Of a stretch of 64,000 nucleotides of DNA, positions 1 to 12,105 are shown piece by piece. How positions within the stretch are numbered: position 1 is the first letter of the stretch; every line of letters begins with the position of its first letter. The notes beneath the pieces were generated by a model. It was not told where the DNA came from, ran no database searches, and saw nothing but the letters and a program-made list of their open reading frames with translations. Source of the DNA: Pseudomonas palmensis (lineage in GTDB: Bacteria > Pseudomonadota > Gammaproteobacteria > Pseudomonadales > Pseudomonadaceae); assembly GCF_017848315.1 (NCBI RefSeq), contig NZ_JAFKEC010000002.1, positions 62,001 through 126,000 of the forward strand. The letters run 5' to 3'. Position numbers and translations under genes: made by a program.

Positions 1-401
1 AGGCTGATGCCCACGGCCTTGGCGTCAACGGTGGTATGACCGATGGCGGCGCCGCTCGGCTGCACGAACAGCACGTACAGCAGTTCGGCCAGCAGCAGGA
101 CGGCGAGGAACACCGGCCCGCCCCAGATGCCGGGCTTGAGCCAGCCGCGCTCCTGGGCGACCGAGGCCGGCCCCAGGTTGAGCATCATCACCACGAACAC
201 GAACAGCACCATGATGGCGCCAGCGTAGGCGATCACTTCGAGCACGCCGGCAAACGGCGCGCCGAGGGCGAAGAAGGTCATCGCCACGGAGATCAGCGAA
301 ATGATCAGGTAGAGCAGGGCATGCACCGGGTTGGTGTTGGTGATCACCCGCAGGGTGGACACCACGGCGACACCGGATGCGAAATAGAAAGCGAATTCCA
401 T
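1..401 (-). CDS. nuoJ: NADH-quinone oxidoreductase subunit J (partial)
   Basis: Membrane subunit of respiratory complex I, part of the proton-pumping arm. The reading frame begins with an ATG at 399-401 on the minus strand and runs off the window start, so only the first about 133 residues are present. The visible part starts MEFAFYFASGVAVVST and has several hydrophobic helices, including the segment GVLEVIAYAGAIMVLFVFVV typical of NuoJ. It lies 9 bases downstream of nuoI in the same operon. The rest of the operon (nuoK-N) should lie to the left of the window. Identification is strong from order and sequence. Confidence 0.93.
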   Translation of the reverse strand, partial: MEFAFYFASGVAVVSTLRVITNTNPVHALLYLIISLISVAMTFFALGAPFAGVLEVIAYAGAIMVLFVFVVMMLNLGPASVAQERGWLKPGIWGGPVFLAVLLLAELLYVLFVQPSGAAIGHTTVDAKAVGIS

Positions 402-410
402 CTTTCTTCC

Positions 411-959
411 TTAAGGGAGCAAGCTCTTCACGTTGATCGGCTCGGCTTCGTTCTGCGCGGCGCCCTTCGGCTTGCCGGCAACGGCCATACCTGCAACACG
501 GTAGAAGTTGTAATCAGGGTTCTTGCCGGGGCCGGAGATCAGCAGATCTTCTTTCTCGTACACCAGGTCCTGACGTTTGAACTCGGCCATTTCGAAATCC
601 GGGGTGAGCTGGATCGCGGTGGTCGGGCAGGCTTCCTCGCAGAGGCCGCAGAAAATGCAGCGCGAGAAGTTGATGCGGAAGAACTCGGGGTACCAGCGAC
701 CGTCTTCGGTCTCGGCCTTCTGCAGCGAGATGCAACCCACCGGGCAGGCCACGGCGCACAGGTTGCAGGCCACGCAGCGCTCCTCGCCGTCGGGGTCGCG
801 GGTCAGCACGATGCGGCCGCGGTAGCGCGGCGGCAGGTAGACCGGCTCTTCGGGGTATTGCAGGGTGTCGCGTTTGCGGAACCCGTGGGAGAACACCATC
901 ACCAGGCTGCGCAGCTGGGTGCCAGTGCCCTTAACGATGTCGCCAATATACTTGAACAT
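411..959 (-). CDS. nuoI: NADH-quinone oxidoreductase subunit I
   Basis: Peripheral-arm ferredoxin-like subunit of complex I carrying two [4Fe-4S] clusters that pass electrons towards the quinone site. The 182-residue protein shows two classical CxxCxxCxxxC motifs, with cysteines at 62/65/68/72 and 101/104/107/111. The length matches the family. It lies 11 bases downstream of nuoH and 9 bases upstream of nuoJ, so it is co-transcribed. The ATG start at 957-959 gives the usual N-terminus [15 protein letters not shown]. Confidence 0.97.
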   Translation of the reverse strand: MFKYIGDIVKGTGTQLRSLVMVFSHGFRKRDTLQYPEEPVYLPPRYRGRIVLTRDPDGEERCVACNLCAVACPVGCISLQKAETEDGRWYPEFFRINFSRCIFCGLCEEACPTTAIQLTPDFEMAEFKRQDLVYEKEDLLISGPGKNPDYNFYRVAGMAVAGKPKGAAQNEAEPINVKSLLP

Positions 960-970
960 GGGTCAAATCC

Positions 971-1978
971 TCACTGGGCCGCAACAGCTGGCGTGTTGAG
1001 CAACACGAGCGCAGCGGTCACCAGCAAATTGATCAGGGTCAGCGGCAGGCAGAACTTCCAGCTGAAGTCCATCACCTGGTCATAGCGCGGGCGCGGGATC
1101 GAGGCGCGCAGCAGGATGAACAGCATGATGAAGAACGCGGTCTTCAGGGCGAACCACACGAACGACAGTTGCGGCAGGATGCCGAACGGCCCGTGCCAGC
1201 CACCGAAGAACAGGGTTACCAGCAGCGCCGAGATCAGGATGATGCCGATGTACTCGCCCACGAAGAACATGCCCCACTTCATGCCGGCATATTCGATGTG
1301 GTAGCCGTCGGCCAGTTCCTGTTCCGCTTCCGGCTGGTCGAAGGGGTGACGGTGAGTCACGGCCACGCCAGCGATGAAGAAGGTACAGAAGCCGAAGAAC
1401 TGCGGAATGATGAACCACAGGTTCTGCGCCTGGTATTCGACGATGTCGCGCATGTTGAACGAGCCGACCTGGGCCACGATGCCCATCAGCGCCAGGCCCA
1501 TGAACACTTCGTACGACACGGTCTGGGCCGAGGCCCGCAGGCTGCCGAGCAGGGCGTACTTGTTGTTCGACGACCAGCCGGCGAACAGGACGGCGTACAC
1601 CGACAGGCCGGCCATGGCGAAGAAGAACAGCAGGCCGATGTTCAGGTCCGCGACACCCCAGGTCGGGGTGATCGGGATGATCGCGAAGGCGATCAGCAAG
1701 GCGCTCATGGCCACCACCGGCGCCAGGGTGAAGATCACCTTGTCGACGAAGGGCGGGTTCCAGTCTTCCTTGAAGAACATCTTCAGCATGTCGGCGGCAA
1801 TCTGGAACATGCCGAACGGGCCGACGCGGTTAGGACCGTAACGGTCCTGCCACCAGCCCAGCAGGCGACGCTCGACGAAGCTGAGCAGCGCACCGCAGAC
1901 CACCACCGCCAGCAACACCACGATGGCCTTGATGACAGTGAGGATCACATCGATCACTTCAGGGGTGAACCAGGTCAT
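971..1978 (-). CDS. nuoH: NADH-quinone oxidoreductase subunit H
   Basis: Integral membrane subunit at the junction of the peripheral and membrane arms, forming part of the quinone channel. The 335-residue protein has about eight predicted membrane helices and the conserved cytoplasmic loop [20 protein letters not shown] near the N-terminus, plus the acidic stretch [19 protein letters not shown]. The start codon overlaps the nuoG stop in an ATGA arrangement, so translation is probably coupled. Length and motifs are normal for the family. Confidence 0.97.
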   Translation of the reverse strand: MTWFTPEVIDVILTVIKAIVVLLAVVVCGALLSFVERRLLGWWQDRYGPNRVGPFGMFQIAADMLKMFFKEDWNPPFVDKVIFTLAPVVAMSALLIAFAIIPITPTWGVADLNIGLLFFFAMAGLSVYAVLFAGWSSNNKYALLGSLRASAQTVSYEVFMGLALMGIVAQVGSFNMRDIVEYQAQNLWFIIPQFFGFCTFFIAGVAVTHRHPFDQPEAEQELADGYHIEYAGMKWGMFFVGEYIGIILISALLVTLFFGGWHGPFGILPQLSFVWFALKTAFFIMLFILLRASIPRPRYDQVMDFSWKFCLPLTLINLLVTAALVLLNTPAVAAQ

Positions 1979-4689
1979 TGTGCTGCCTCCTGCAAGCCTT
2001 CGACGGATGCACCGAAGATGGCAGGCGGGATGCCGGCCAGGCCTTTGGGCAATGCAACCAGGCCTGCGCCCAGTTCCTCATTGATGCGCAGCGGCAGACG
2101 CAGGGTCTGGCCGGCCACGTTCAGGCTCAGCAGTGCGCCGTCGTTGACGCCCAGGCGGTCGGCTTCGGACTTGGCCAGTGCCACGTAGGCCTGCGGGATG
2201 CGCTCCTGCACCGGGGCGGCGCGCGAAGAGTTCTCTTCACTGCCGAACAGGTGGTAGAACGGCACGGCCTGCCAGGTGCCACGGGCCGGCGAGAACGCCG
2301 CCGGAACGCTGGCGAACCAGTTCAGCCTGTCGCCCTGGGTCTCGATCAGGCGGGTGCCCGGGTCGCCTGCACGCAGGTGACCACCGACCTCGTCCTGGAA
2401 CTTGTTCCAGGCCTGCGGCGAGTTCCAGCCCGGCGACCAGGCGAACGGCACCTGCTGGCGCGGTTCGGCGGAGCCCGAGTAGCCTTCCATGGAGAAGGCG
2501 AACGCGGTGTCCGGGTCTTGCGGGGTACGTGGCTCGTGCACGCTGATGTTGGCGCGCATGGCGGTACGGCCCGAGTAGCGCAGCGGCTCGCGGGCCAGTT
2601 TCATGCCCTTGATGCGGAACGCGGCCGATGGCGCGGCGTTGACGATGCCGGCCAGTTGCGGCACCACGCCAGCCACGGCGTGGGTCACGTGGTCCAGCTG
2701 GGTCCAGTCGACCGGCTTGTTGAGCAGGGTGGCACGCAGTGCGTGCATCCAGCGCCAGCCTTCGTGCACCAGGATGCTGCTGTCCAGGTACTGCGGGTCG
2801 AACACCTGGAAGAAGCGCTGGGCGCGGCCTTCCTGGCTGACCAGGGTACCGTCGCCCTCGGCGAAGGTGGCGGCCGGCAGCACCAGGTGCGCGCGGTCGG
2901 TGGTCGGGGTTTTCTGGTGGTCGGCAACGATCACCACCTTGGCCGCGGCCAGGGCAGCGTCGACCTTGGCAGCCGGTACGCGGCTGTACAGGTCGTTTTC
3001 CAGCACCACGATGGCATCGGCCTTGCCGGCGATCACGGCGTCCAGCGCCGCATCGATCGACTCGCCACCGAGCATGGCCAGGCCCAGGCTGTTGGCCTCG
3101 GGCACCACCAGGCTCAGCGAGCCGTTCTTCTCGCGCAGCTTGAGTGCCTTGGCGATGTTGGCAGCGGCTTCGATCAGAGCCCTGGAGGCCAGCGAAGTAC
3201 CGGCAACCACCAGTGGGCGGTTGGCCGCGACCAGGGCGTCGGCGATGCGCTTGGCCAGGTCCAGGGCTTCGGCGTCCAGGCCTTCGACGGCTGGGGCGCT
3301 CGGGTCGATGGCGTGGGCCACGGCGAAACCGATGCGGGCCAGGTCGTCCGGCGCGGCGTGCACGCACTCTTGCGCCACGTCGTCGAGCTTGGTCTCGCTC
3401 AGGCTGGCAATGAACAGCGGGTACATGGCGTGCTGGCCGATGTTCTTCACCGCGGCATCGAGCCACGGCTGAACGCGCATGGCATCGGCCATCGCCTCGG
3501 CCTTGCCCTTGACCGACTGACGCAGGGCCAGGGCCACGCGGGCAGCGGTCTGGGTCAGGTCTTCGCCAAGCACGAACACCGCGTCATGGTCTTCCATGTC
3601 GCGCAGGGTCGGCACCGGCAGCGGGCTGTCGTTGAGCACCTGCAAAGCCAGGCGCACGCGCTCCAGCTCACCGGCTTCCATGCCTGCATAGAAGTGTTCG
3701 GCACCCACCAGCTCGCGCAGGCCGTAGTTGCTCTCCAGGCTTGCACGGGGCGAACCGATACCCACGATGTTGCGCCCGCGCAGCATGTCGGCGGCCTTGT
3801 CCAGCGCGGCGTCCAGGCCCAGTTTCTGGCCGTCCTGGAGCAATGGCTGGCGTGGGCGGTCGGTACGGTTGACGTAGCCGTAGCCGAAGCGGCCACGGTC
3901 GCACAGGAAGTACTGGTTCACCGAGCCGTTGAAACGGTTCTCGATGCGGCGCAGTTCACCGTAGCGCTCGCCCGGGCTGATGTTGCAGCCGCTGGAGCAG
4001 CCATGGCAGATGCTCGGGGCGAACTGCATGTCCCACTTGCGGTTGTAGCGCTCGGAGTGGGTCTTGTCGGTGAACACACCGGTCGGGCAGACCTCGGTCA
4101 GGTTGCCGGAGAACTCGCTCTCCAGGGCACCGTCCTCGACGCGGCCGAAATACACGTTGTCGTGCGCACCGAACACGCCCAGGTCGGTACCGCCGGCGTA
4201 GTCCTTGTAGTAGCGCACGCAGCGGTAGCAGGCGATGCAGCGGTTCATCTCGTGGGAGATGAACGGGCCGAGCTCCTGGTTCTGGTGGGTACGCTTGGTG
4301 AAACGGTAGCGGCGCTCGTTGTGGCCGGTCATCACCGTCATGTCTTGCAGGTGGCAGTGACCGCCTTCCTCGCACACCGGGCAGTCGTGCGGGTGGTTGG
4401 TCATCAGCCATTCGACGACGCTGGCGCGGAACACGCGGGCTTCTTCGTCTTCGATGGAAATCCAGCTGCCATCGGTGGCAGGGGTCATGCAGGACATGAC
4501 GATGCGACCACGGGTGTCGTTCTCGTCGGTGTACTGCTTGACCGCACACTGGCGGCAGGCACCGACGCTACCGAGCGCCGGGTGCCAGCAGAAATAGGGG
4601 ATGTCGAGGCCTAGCGACAGACACGCCTGTAACAGGTTGTCTGCACCGTTGACTTCGAGCTCTTTGCCGTCTACGTGGATAGTGGCCAT
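1975..4689 (-). CDS. nuoG: NADH-quinone oxidoreductase subunit G
   Basis: Largest peripheral-arm subunit of complex I (904 residues), carrying iron-sulfur clusters on the electron path from FMN to quinone. The N-terminal [2Fe-2S] ligands are C34, C45, C48 and C67. They are followed by the HxxxCxxC region ([16 protein letters not shown]), a [4Fe-4S] region ([14 protein letters not shown]) and the CHGCSSGCN motif of the extra cluster found in bacterial NuoG. The C-terminal half is a molybdopterin-oxidoreductase-like fold with no obvious catalytic use. It lies 128 bases downstream of nuoF and overlaps nuoH by four bases. Confidence 0.97.
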   Translation of the reverse strand: MATIHVDGKELEVNGADNLLQACLSLGLDIPYFCWHPALGSVGACRQCAVKQYTDENDTRGRIVMSCMTPATDGSWISIEDEEARVFRASVVEWLMTNHPHDCPVCEEGGHCHLQDMTVMTGHNERRYRFTKRTHQNQELGPFISHEMNRCIACYRCVRYYKDYAGGTDLGVFGAHDNVYFGRVEDGALESEFSGNLTEVCPTGVFTDKTHSERYNRKWDMQFAPSICHGCSSGCNISPGERYGELRRIENRFNGSVNQYFLCDRGRFGYGYVNRTDRPRQPLLQDGQKLGLDAALDKAADMLRGRNIVGIGSPRASLESNYGLRELVGAEHFYAGMEAGELERVRLALQVLNDSPLPVPTLRDMEDHDAVFVLGEDLTQTAARVALALRQSVKGKAEAMADAMRVQPWLDAAVKNIGQHAMYPLFIASLSETKLDDVAQECVHAAPDDLARIGFAVAHAIDPSAPAVEGLDAEALDLAKRIADALVAANRPLVVAGTSLASRALIEAAANIAKALKLREKNGSLSLVVPEANSLGLAMLGGESIDAALDAVIAGKADAIVVLENDLYSRVPAAKVDAALAAAKVVIVADHQKTPTTDRAHLVLPAATFAEGDGTLVSQEGRAQRFFQVFDPQYLDSSILVHEGWRWMHALRATLLNKPVDWTQLDHVTHAVAGVVPQLAGIVNAAPSAAFRIKGMKLAREPLRYSGRTAMRANISVHEPRTPQDPDTAFAFSMEGYSGSAEPRQQVPFAWSPGWNSPQAWNKFQDEVGGHLRAGDPGTRLIETQGDRLNWFASVPAAFSPARGTWQAVPFYHLFGSEENSSRAAPVQERIPQAYVALAKSEADRLGVNDGALLSLNVAGQTLRLPLRINEELGAGLVALPKGLAGIPPAIFGASVEGLQEAAQ

Positions 4690-4817
4690 GGTTCAAAGTT
4701 CTTCGTTGGCCCGCGTCTGCGGGCGTGGCTAATGGAAAGCTGTATGCCTGCGGTTCGCCGTCATCCGGGCGAGCATCGCGGGCAACGGGCGGCACGGACC
4801 GCCCGTCTTCTTGTTCG

Positions 4818-6173
4818 TTATGCGCCAACCACAACGGGTTTGGCCAAGTCCGGGCGCGGTGCAGCAGTGGCTGCGATGCCGGCTTCGAACTCGGGGCGGA
4901 AGTATTTGATGGCACTGCCCAGCGGCTCGACCGCACCGGGTGCGTGAGCGCAGAAGGTCTTGCCTGGGCCGAGGAAACCGACCAGCCCCAGCAGCGTCTC
5001 GATGTCGCCTGGCTGACCCTGGCCTTTCTCGATGGCGCGCAGCAGCTTGACGCTCCACGGCAGGCCGTCGCGGCACGGGGTGCAGAAGCCGCACGATTCG
5101 CGGGCAAAGAACTCTTCCATGTTGCGCAGCAGCGAGACCATGTTGACGCTGTCGTCAACGGCCATGGCCAGGCCCGTACCCATCCGGGTACCGACCTTGG
5201 CGATGCCGCCGGCGTACATCTGGGCGTCGAGGTGCTCGGGCAGCAAAAAGCCGGTACCGGCGCCGCCTGGCTGCCAGCACTTGAGCTTGAAGCCGTCGCG
5301 CATGCCGCCGGCGTAGTCTTCGAACAGCTCGCGGGCGGTAACGCCGAAGGGCAGTTCCCACAGGCCAGGGTTCTTCACCTTGCCGGAGAAGCCCATCAGC
5401 TTGGTGCCGTGGTCTTCGCTGCCTTCGCGGGCCAGCGACTTGTACCAGTCGATGCCGTTGCCGACGATGGCCGGCACGTTGCACAGGGTCTCGACGTTGT
5501 TCACGCAGGTCGGCTTGCCCCACACGCCCACGGCGGCAGGGAAGGGCGGCTTGGAACGCGGGTTGGCGCGGCGGCCTTCGAGGGAGTTGATCAGTGCGGT
5601 TTCTTCACCGCAGATGTAACGCCCGGCGCCGGTGTGCACGAACAGCTCGAAATCGAAACCGCTGCCCAGGATGTTCTTGCCCAGCAGGCCGGCAGCCTTG
5701 GCTTCCTCGACCGCACGGGTGAGGTTGCGTGCGGCGGTGGTGTATTCGCCACGCAGGAAGATGTAGCCGCGGTAGGCCTTGAGCGCGCGGGCACTGATCA
5801 GCATGCCTTCGATCAGCAGATGGGGCTGTTGCTCCATCAGCATGCGGTCCTTCCAGGTGTTGGGCTCCATTTCGTCCGCGTTGCACAGCAGGTAGCGGAT
5901 GTTCATGGATTCGTCTTTGGGCATCAGGCCCCATTTGACGCCCGTCGGAAAGCCCGCACCGCCACGGCCCTTGAGGCCGGAGTCCTTGACGGTCTGCACG
6001 ATGTCGTCCTGCGACATCTGCGCCAGTGCCTTGCGGGCAGCGGTGTAGCCGTCCTTGGCCTGGTACTCGTCGAGCCACAGTGGCTCGCCGTCGTCGCGCA
6101 GGCGCCAGGTCAGCGGATGGGTTTCGGCGGCGCGCGCGATGCGGTTGGCCGGGCCGAAGGAAGTGATGGTCAT
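4818..6173 (-). CDS. nuoF: NADH-quinone oxidoreductase subunit F
   Basis: NADH-binding flavoprotein subunit of complex I: it binds FMN and NADH and holds the N3 [4Fe-4S] cluster. The 451-residue product has the glycine-rich motif [10 protein letters not shown] (about 69-78) and cluster ligands C361, C364, C367 and C408. The reading frame stays open further upstream, but the ATG at 6171-6173, overlapping the nuoE stop as ATGA, gives the normal N-terminus ([17 protein letters not shown]) and normal length. NuoE and NuoF form the NADH dehydrogenase module together. Confidence 0.96.
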   Translation of the reverse strand: MTITSFGPANRIARAAETHPLTWRLRDDGEPLWLDEYQAKDGYTAARKALAQMSQDDIVQTVKDSGLKGRGGAGFPTGVKWGLMPKDESMNIRYLLCNADEMEPNTWKDRMLMEQQPHLLIEGMLISARALKAYRGYIFLRGEYTTAARNLTRAVEEAKAAGLLGKNILGSGFDFELFVHTGAGRYICGEETALINSLEGRRANPRSKPPFPAAVGVWGKPTCVNNVETLCNVPAIVGNGIDWYKSLAREGSEDHGTKLMGFSGKVKNPGLWELPFGVTARELFEDYAGGMRDGFKLKCWQPGGAGTGFLLPEHLDAQMYAGGIAKVGTRMGTGLAMAVDDSVNMVSLLRNMEEFFARESCGFCTPCRDGLPWSVKLLRAIEKGQGQPGDIETLLGLVGFLGPGKTFCAHAPGAVEPLGSAIKYFRPEFEAGIAATAAPRPDLAKPVVVGA

Positions 6174-6667
6174 ACGTAACCCTCCAGCAGTTTGGAAACG
6201 CCGGCAGGTTGCACGTCGCCAAAGGTGTCGTCGTCGATCATCAGGGCCGGGGCCTTGTCGCAGTTGCCCAGGCAGCACACCGGCAGCAGGGTGAAACGCC
6301 CGTCTGCGGTGGTCTGGCCCAGGCCGATGCCCAGCTCGCTCTGGATCTGGCTGACCACCGACTCGTGGCCGCCGATGTAGCAGACCATGCTGTCGCACAC
6401 ACGGATGATGTGGCGGCCGACCGGCTGGCGGAAGATCTGGCTGTAGAAGGTGGCCACGCCTTCGACGTCGCTGGCAGGGATGCCCAGCACTTCGCCGATG
6501 GCGTACACGGCGCCGTCCGGCACCCAGCCGCGTTCCTTCTGAACGATCTTCAGGGCTTCGATGGACGCCGCGCGCGGGTCCTCGTAGTGGTGCATCTCGT
6601 GCTCGATGGCCGAGCGCTCGGTTTCGCTCAGGGCGAAACGGTCGGTTTGGATAAGCGTGTTATTCAT
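6170..6667 (-). CDS. nuoE: NADH-quinone oxidoreductase subunit E
   Basis: Thioredoxin-fold subunit of the NADH-input module of complex I, binding the off-path [2Fe-2S] cluster N1a. The 165-residue protein has cluster ligands C91, C96, C132 and C136 in the family pattern CxxxxC...CxxxC ([12 protein letters not shown] and [12 protein letters not shown]). It starts just downstream of nuoCD (the nuoCD stop ends 2 bases before the ATG) and overlaps nuoF by four bases, so the genes are translationally linked. Confidence 0.97.
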   Translation of the reverse strand: MNNTLIQTDRFALSETERSAIEHEMHHYEDPRAASIEALKIVQKERGWVPDGAVYAIGEVLGIPASDVEGVATFYSQIFRQPVGRHIIRVCDSMVCYIGGHESVVSQIQSELGIGLGQTTADGRFTLLPVCCLGNCDKAPALMIDDDTFGDVQPAGVSKLLEGYV

Positions 6668-6669
6668 GC

Positions 6670-8469
<1,800 letters not shown>

Positions 8470-8528
8470 TCAACGTAGAGAATGAAGCCAGGCCGCCTGC
8501 TCGAATGAACAGGCGGCAGGTCGCTGGA

Positions 8529-9206
8529 TCAGACTTCGTCGGGGCTGCGCAGGTGGGTAACCTGGATACGCTGTTCACGACGCTGCTCTTTCTGCGACGG
8601 CATCTCGGCGCGGTACACGCCTTGATCGCCGACGACCCACGAAAGAGGGCGCCGCTCCTTGCCGATCGATTCCTGCAGCAGCATCAGGCCTTGCAGGAAC
8701 GCTTCGGGGCGAGGCGGGCAGCCAGGCACGTAGACATCCACGGGGAGGAACTTGTCGACCCCCTGAACGACCGAGTAGATGTCGTACATGCCACCGGAGT
8801 TGGCGCACGAACCCATGGAGATGACCCACTTGGGTTCGAGCATCTGCTCGTACAGGCGCTGGATGATCGGCGCCATCTTGATGAAGCAGGTGCCGGCGAT
8901 GACCATGAAGTCGGCCTGACGCGGCGATGCCCGGATGACCTCGGCGCCGAAGCGGGCGATGTCGTGGGGTGCCGTGAAGGCCGTGGTCATTTCCACGTAG
9001 CAGCAGGAGAGGCCGAAGTTGTACGGCCACAGGGAATTCTTGCGCCCCCAGTTGACGGCTCCACTGAGCACATCTTCGAGCTTGCCCATGAAGATGTTCT
9101 TGTGGACCTGGTCCTCTAGCAGCGAATCGGAGACGGTTTCCCGTTCACCGATTGGATACTGCTCGTTGGGCGCATCGGGGTCGATCCTGGTGAGATTGTA
9201 TTGCAT
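8529..9206 (-). CDS. nuoB: NADH-quinone oxidoreductase subunit B
   Basis: Complex I subunit holding the terminal cluster N2 next to the quinone site. The 225-residue product shows the cysteine pair in LSCCYVEMT, a further cysteine in [12 protein letters not shown] and the [10 protein letters not shown] motif, the expected ligands. A TTG two codons upstream is possible, but the ATG at 9204-9206 has GAGG eight bases before it and gives the start [18 protein letters not shown]. It lies 10 bases downstream of nuoA. Confidence 0.96.
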   Translation of the reverse strand: MQYNLTRIDPDAPNEQYPIGERETVSDSLLEDQVHKNIFMGKLEDVLSGAVNWGRKNSLWPYNFGLSCCYVEMTTAFTAPHDIARFGAEVIRASPRQADFMVIAGTCFIKMAPIIQRLYEQMLEPKWVISMGSCANSGGMYDIYSVVQGVDKFLPVDVYVPGCPPRPEAFLQGLMLLQESIGKERRPLSWVVGDQGVYRAEMPSQKEQRREQRIQVTHLRSPDEV

Positions 9207-9216
9207 TGCCAAAGCC

Positions 9217-9630
9217 TCATTGTTTCAGCTTCGCTTGCCGCTTGCGACGACCTTCGGGAGCCCAATCGAGGGCCCCGACGCGCCATAGGTAGACAAGACC
9301 TGCCAACAGAATTGCTATGAAAACGAGTGCTTCGACGAATCCGGTCCAGCCGCTTTCGCGGACGGACACAGACCATGCAAAGAGAAAGAGGGCTTCGATA
9401 TCGAAGATCACGAACAGCATCGCGACCAGATAGAATTTGGCGGAAAGACGCAGGCGGGCACCGCCTGTTGGCAGCATGCCGGACTCGAACGGTTCGTTCT
9501 TGCTGCGGCCCCAGGCCTTGCTGCCCAGCAGGGCGGACAGGCCGAGCATGAAGGCACACAGGCCGACGACACCCAAAAGGAAGATGGCAAAGCCCCAGTT
9601 GTGGGCGATGAGTCCTGTCGAATCGGGCAT
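9217..9630 (-). CDS. nuoA: NADH-quinone oxidoreductase subunit A
   Basis: First gene of the nuo operon: a three-helix membrane subunit of complex I. The 137-residue protein has three hydrophobic stretches (about 12-34, 66-88 and 96-118) and the NuoA motif [21 protein letters not shown] in the first loop. A moderate RBS (AAGGA) precedes the ATG at 9628-9630. The operon promoter must lie in the AT-rich region to its right, because the next gene upstream (aceA) has its own terminator. Confidence 0.96.
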   Translation of the reverse strand: MPDSTGLIAHNWGFAIFLLGVVGLCAFMLGLSALLGSKAWGRSKNEPFESGMLPTGGARLRLSAKFYLVAMLFVIFDIEALFLFAWSVSVRESGWTGFVEALVFIAILLAGLVYLWRVGALDWAPEGRRKRQAKLKQ

Positions 9631-10188
9631 GCTGAAAATCCTTAACAGAGCGCTTGGTCTCTGAGCTTGAAAAGAAGTAGAGCAGTGACGATATGTCGCA
9701 GCGAAATCTATCGCGCTGATTTTATGGGTAAACCCGTAGCAAGTAAAATTTCTGCAGCAAATTTATTCGTAGCATTAAGAACAAAAATCTTTCGTAACTC
9801 GCTGCAGGCCACGTATTCCGTGGATTGCGCGTGCTTTTGTTAATTATGTTTCTTGTATGGCGTAACGAAATGCAAGTTTCGAAATGATAATTAATATCAT
9901 TTGAGGAACTCCTGTTATTCCTACCTCCTGCGTCAACTAAAAGTTGTTGTTCAAGGGTGTGACCGGCAAGTTTGTGCGCCCCTGTTTCGGGCAGTGTCTG
10001 CGTGCTGGCGCTGGGCTCTGGCTCAGGGTTGTGCGCGGGGGTGGCGCGTCGGTATCTGCGCTGCCACGGCCGTCCGCTGACGCCGGTGTGCACTAGCATA
10101 GCCAATCGGGGGTAATAAGGAAGCCTTGTGCCGGGCGGCTGGCCTTTTCGCCGGCAAGGCTGGCGCCTGCGCGGGGTATGAATGGCAC
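9631..10188. other. intergenic region upstream of nuoA
   Basis: About 560 bases without a convincing gene. Bases 9715-9950 are much more AT-rich than the flanks (runs such as GATAATTAATATCATT near 9884-9899), as expected for the nuo promoter and regulator sites, but I cannot assign a specific site. Around 10146-10168 there is a partial REP-like hairpin (TTTTCGCCGGCAAGGCTGGC). Open frames crossing the region have AT-rich, non-Pseudomonas composition and no RBS. Confidence 0.6.
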
Positions 10189-10222
10189 AAGACCCGGAGC
10201 CCCATCACAGGCCCCGGGTCTT
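10189..10222 (-). terminator. hairpin at the 3' end of aceA
   Basis: Inverted repeat AAGACCCGGAGCC / GGCCCCGGGTCTT, 13 base pairs with one mismatch and an 8-base loop, 36 bases past the aceA stop codon. There is no clear U tract on the minus strand, so it may be an imperfect intrinsic terminator or a transcript-stabilising hairpin. Confidence 0.6.
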
Positions 10223-10257
10223 GCGTGTTACCCGAATGTCACCAATCGATCAGCCGA

Positions 10258-11583
10258 TCAGTGGAACTGCTCTTCTTCGGTCGAGCCGGTCAGGGCGGTA
10301 ACCGAAGACTTGCCACCCTGGATCACGGTGGTCATGTCGTCGAAGTAGCCAGTGCCCACTTCCTGCTGGTGCGCCACGAAGGTGTAGCCTTTGGACGCGT
10401 CGGCGAATTCCTGCTCCTGCAGCTTCACGTAGGCAGTCATGTCGTTGCGGGCGTAGTCGTGCGCCAGGTTGAACATGCCGTGCCACATGTTGTGGATGCC
10501 AGCCAGGGTGATGAACTGGTGCTTGTAGCCCATGGCCGACAGCTCGCGCTGGAACTTGGCGATGGTCGCGTCGTCCAGGTTCTTCTTCCAGTTGAAGGAA
10601 GGCGAGCAGTTGTAGGACAGGATCTGGTCCGGGTATTCCTTCTTGATGGCTTCGGCAAAGCGGCGTGCTTCGTCCAGGTCCGGCTTGGCGGTTTCGCACC
10701 AGATCAGGTCGGCATACGGTGCGTAGGCCAGGCCGCGGGCAATCGCCTGGTCCAGACCGGCACGTACCTTGTAGAAACCTTCCTGGGTGCGCTCACCCAC
10801 CACGAATGGCTGGTCGTACGGGTCGCAGTCGCTGGTCAGCAGGTCGGCGGCGTTGGCGTCGGTACGGGCCAGGATGATGGTCGGTACACCGGCAACGTCG
10901 GCCGCCAGGCGGGCAGCGCTGAGCTTCTGTACGGCTTCCTGGGTCGGAACCAGTACCTTGCCGCCCATGTGGCCGCATTTTTTAACCGAGGCCAGCTGGT
11001 CTTCGAAGTGAACGCCGGCGGCGCCTGCCTCGATCATGTTCTTCATCAGCTCGTAGGCGTTGAGTACGCCGCCGAAACCGGCTTCAGCGTCAGCCACGAT
11101 CGGTGCGAAGTAGTCGATGTAGCCGTCGTCGCCCGGGTTCTTGCCGGCTTTCCACTGGATCTGGTCGGCGCGACGGAACGAGTTGTTGATGCGCTTGACC
11201 ACGGTTGGCACGGAGTCCACCGGGTACAGCGACTGGTCGGGGTACATGGACTCGGCCGAGTTGTTGTCGGCAGCCACTTGCCAGCCGGACAGGTAGATAG
11301 CCTGGATACCGGCCTTGACCTGTTGAACAGCCTGGCCGCCGGTCAGGGCGCCCATGCAGTTGACGAAATCTTTTTCAGGGCGGAACGAAGGGTGGGCGCC
11401 TTTGGTTACCAGGTTCCACAGCTTCTCGGCACCCATGCGGGCCAGGGTGTGCTCAGGTTGAACCGAGCCACGCAGACGAACGACATCAGCGGCAGAGTAG
11501 GTACGGGTCACGCCTTTCCAGCGTGGGTTCTCGGCCCAATCTTTTTCGAGGGCTGCAATTTGCTGTTCGCGTGTCAGTGCCAT
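10258..11583 (-). CDS. aceA: isocitrate lyase
   Basis: Cleaves isocitrate to glyoxylate and succinate, the first step of the glyoxylate shunt, allowing growth on acetate and fatty acids. The 441-residue protein contains the signature KKCGHMGGK at 201-209 with catalytic Cys203, and VHFEDQ and NCSPSFNW segments typical of the family. An upstream in-frame extension exists, but the ATG at 11581-11583 has GAGG nine bases before it and gives the usual start [17 protein letters not shown] long untranslated leader is likely, because a conserved motif shared with icd sits at 12032-12050. Two isocitrate dehydrogenase genes that compete for its substrate lie 7-10 kb away. Confidence 0.97.
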   Translation of the reverse strand: MALTREQQIAALEKDWAENPRWKGVTRTYSAADVVRLRGSVQPEHTLARMGAEKLWNLVTKGAHPSFRPEKDFVNCMGALTGGQAVQQVKAGIQAIYLSGWQVAADNNSAESMYPDQSLYPVDSVPTVVKRINNSFRRADQIQWKAGKNPGDDGYIDYFAPIVADAEAGFGGVLNAYELMKNMIEAGAAGVHFEDQLASVKKCGHMGGKVLVPTQEAVQKLSAARLAADVAGVPTIILARTDANAADLLTSDCDPYDQPFVVGERTQEGFYKVRAGLDQAIARGLAYAPYADLIWCETAKPDLDEARRFAEAIKKEYPDQILSYNCSPSFNWKKNLDDATIAKFQRELSAMGYKHQFITLAGIHNMWHGMFNLAHDYARNDMTAYVKLQEQEFADASKGYTFVAHQQEVGTGYFDDMTTVIQGGKSSVTALTGSTEEEQFH

Positions 11584-12105
11584 GAAAGTAAACCTCGTCG
11601 CATAGGTCGGTAAAAAATGTTCGCTCTGTCGGCTGCGCTGTGCGTACAGGGGCAGCTCCGATTGCTCGCTGGTCAGAAGCACTGGCAGCCAGTGGTGTGG
11701 GCGAAATGGCGACGTTGAACGATGGGGCTCGAAGGGGGAAGTGAGCAGGTCCTTGGCGTGGCTGTCGGGCAGGTTGGCTCGTGGTTGCCGTGCTGCGTCG
11801 ATCAGGGTGTGCCGTCTACCGTTTGATGCGCTTCCGTCCCTCGGGACAACTTCGTTCCAGTCGCAATCTCGTCAAACCGCCTTGTGGGCTGTACAGACAC
11901 GAATCGGCTCAGGTCGGGTAGGTCAGAGCGCAACTCGAAGGCCCTTGCCAGGGCCTCTGATTAGCGGGAGCGGGGCCATCATGCCTCTGCGATTCGGGGG
12001 CGTCAAATGTTTTGTAGTGCTTTTTTTCATCCACTACATCTTTGGTCTAATACGACTCGTCAGTCAGTTTCGAGGCCTTTGGTCGAGGCCTTGAACGACG
12101 CGGGG
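11584..12105. other. long leader/regulatory region upstream of aceA
   Basis: A 520-base stretch with no supported gene. An open frame on the plus strand exists here but has no RBS and no recognisable domain. The right part (12010-12055) contains an inverted repeat and a motif shared with the icd upstream region, described separately. The remainder is probably the 5' untranslated leader of aceA. Confidence 0.55.
12013..12050 (-). promoter_or_regulatory. aceA upstream regulatory element (inverted repeat plus motif shared with icd)
   Basis: Two overlapping signals. First, TGTAGTG at 12013-12019 and CACTACA at 12032-12038 form a perfect 7-base inverted repeat 12 bases apart; its half-sites resemble the TGTAGT/ACTACA elements reported for the RpiR-family regulator RccR, which controls glyoxylate-shunt genes in Pseudomonas. 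Second, read on the minus strand (aceA direction), 12032-12050 is TTAGACCAAAGATGTAGTG, matching 17 of 19 positions with 21068-21086 upstream of icd in the icd direction. Regulator identity is inference. Confidence 0.5.

Noticed and set aside
1978..4614. Very long open frame antisense to nuoG
   Set aside because: High-GC shadow of a highly conserved gene; no RBS, no domain. Similar long shadows opposite nuoCD (6769-8478), idh (17976-20717), clpA (23396-25603), ftsK (27838-29994) and serS/cysG (32762-35458) were left out for the same reason.
11741..12094. Open frame of 117 codons upstream of aceA on the plus strand
   Set aside because: No RBS, no recognisable domain, and it covers the regulatory motif shared with icd.
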